NCBI RefSeq assembly: GCF_000264995.1
Contig: NW_006767451.1
Span: 545,237-565,671, forward strand
Length of the DNA: 20,435 nucleotides
Reading direction: 5' to 3'
Source of the DNA: Punctularia strigosozonata HHB-11173 SS5
Lineage: Eukaryota > Basidiomycota > Agaricomycetes > Corticiales > Punctulariaceae
Of the stretch, positions 20,120 through 20,435 are shown piece after piece. The position numbers and the translations under genes were made by a program. The notes beneath the pieces were generated by a model. The model was not told where the DNA came from and searched no databases. It worked only from the letters and a program-made list of their open reading frames with translations. Every line of letters begins with the position of its first letter. Position 1 is the stretch's first letter.

Positions 20120-20435
20120 ATGCCGCCCTGGGCCCTGCGCGACAACGCTTTCGACAAACCGCACTACCGGCTCAACCGGGCAGCCTTAGTAGAGCTCGCA
20201 GAAGCATTAGGCGTCGAGCCCGGAGGGAACGTACACGAGCTCAAGGCAAGGACGAAGCAAGCCCTGTTCGAGCGGAGGGACGAGCTCATTGAACACCCGT
20301 CCTATTCCGCCCTTTACACGGAGAGAGAGAAGAACGAATTCCAACAGGGTCGCACCCAAGGAACCGGGGACGAAGGCTCAGACTGGCGAAGGCATAGCGG
20401 ACTATCAAGAACCTCGCCTACCCTCCGTCTCAACG
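20120..20435 (+). CDS. Partial open reading frame cut by the window end, unrecognised
   Basis: Open from an ATG at 20120 to the end (105 codons and one base) with no stop. It begins MPPWALRDNAFDKPHYRLN, continues RAALVELAEALGVEPGGNVH and ELKARTKQALFERRDELIEH, then becomes polar (EREKNEFQQGRTQGTGDEGS). The LVELAEALGV...ELKARTKQAL pattern faintly resembles a SAP-like helix-turn-helix (DNA-binding), but this is weak. Together with the hydrophilic composition and the hairpin upstream, the 5' part of a retroelement gag-like gene is one possibility; an ordinary host gene is another. An intron could begin before the window end. Confidence 0.45.
   Translation, partial: MPPWALRDNAFDKPHYRLNRAALVELAEALGVEPGGNVHELKARTKQALFERRDELIEHPSYSALYTEREKNEFQQGRTQGTGDEGSDWRRHSGLSRTSPTLRLN

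Overview
The window is nuclear DNA of a filamentous basidiomycete, most likely an Agaricomycete (mushroom or polypore type). Genes are split by many very short introns (mostly 48-77 nt, GT...AG, often with a CTAAC/CTGAC-like branch site), spacing is compact, and the families (tafazzin, CFIm25, AUR1, fungalysin, pepsin-like protease, type-B esterase) have fungal character. I rebuilt exon structures by hand from reading-frame continuity, splice-site consensus and family motifs. There is no transcript evidence, and splice sites are predictions.

Layout. 1-488: no supported gene. 489-1781 (+): tafazzin-type phospholipid acyltransferase in six exons. 1903-2984 (-): CFIm25/NUDT21 pre-mRNA cleavage factor in eight exons, one intron apparently of GC-AG type; it converges on tafazzin with about 120 bp between stops. 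3266-5173 (-): secreted, probably GPI-anchored pepsin-like aspartic protease. 5234-6433: AT-rich intergenic stretch with many copies of a TGATAATGCATA-like motif in both orientations. 6434-9050 (-): fungalysin (M36) zinc metalloprotease with a long propeptide. 9432-9767 (-): 3' remnant of an alpha/beta-hydrolase gene with two in-frame stops. 10969-12318 (-): AUR1-type inositol phosphorylceramide synthase. 12319-14281: long gap holding promoter sequence. 14282-14868 (+): small secreted protein with 12 cysteines. 16138-17323 (+): uncharacterised protein with one membrane segment. 17574-19618 (-): secreted type-B carboxylesterase/lipase in eight exons. 20120-20435 (+): start of an unrecognised reading frame that runs off the window, preceded by a perfect 9-bp hairpin; possibly a mobile-element gene.

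How the genes relate. Tafazzin (cardiolipin remodelling), CFIm25 (mRNA 3'-end processing) and AUR1 (sphingolipid synthesis) are conserved housekeeping genes. Between and beyond them lie five loci of extracellular or hydrolytic type: an aspartic protease, a metalloprotease, an esterase, a cysteine-rich secreted protein and a decayed alpha/beta-hydrolase. This suggests a secretome-rich neighbourhood of a saprotroph or plant-associated fungus. Fungal genes are transcribed singly, so no operon is implied. Nothing here forms a clear new multi-gene system. The most unusual items are the cysteine-rich secreted protein, the inverted/direct repeat cluster at 5888-6252, the GC-AG intron, and the hairpin plus open frame at the right end.
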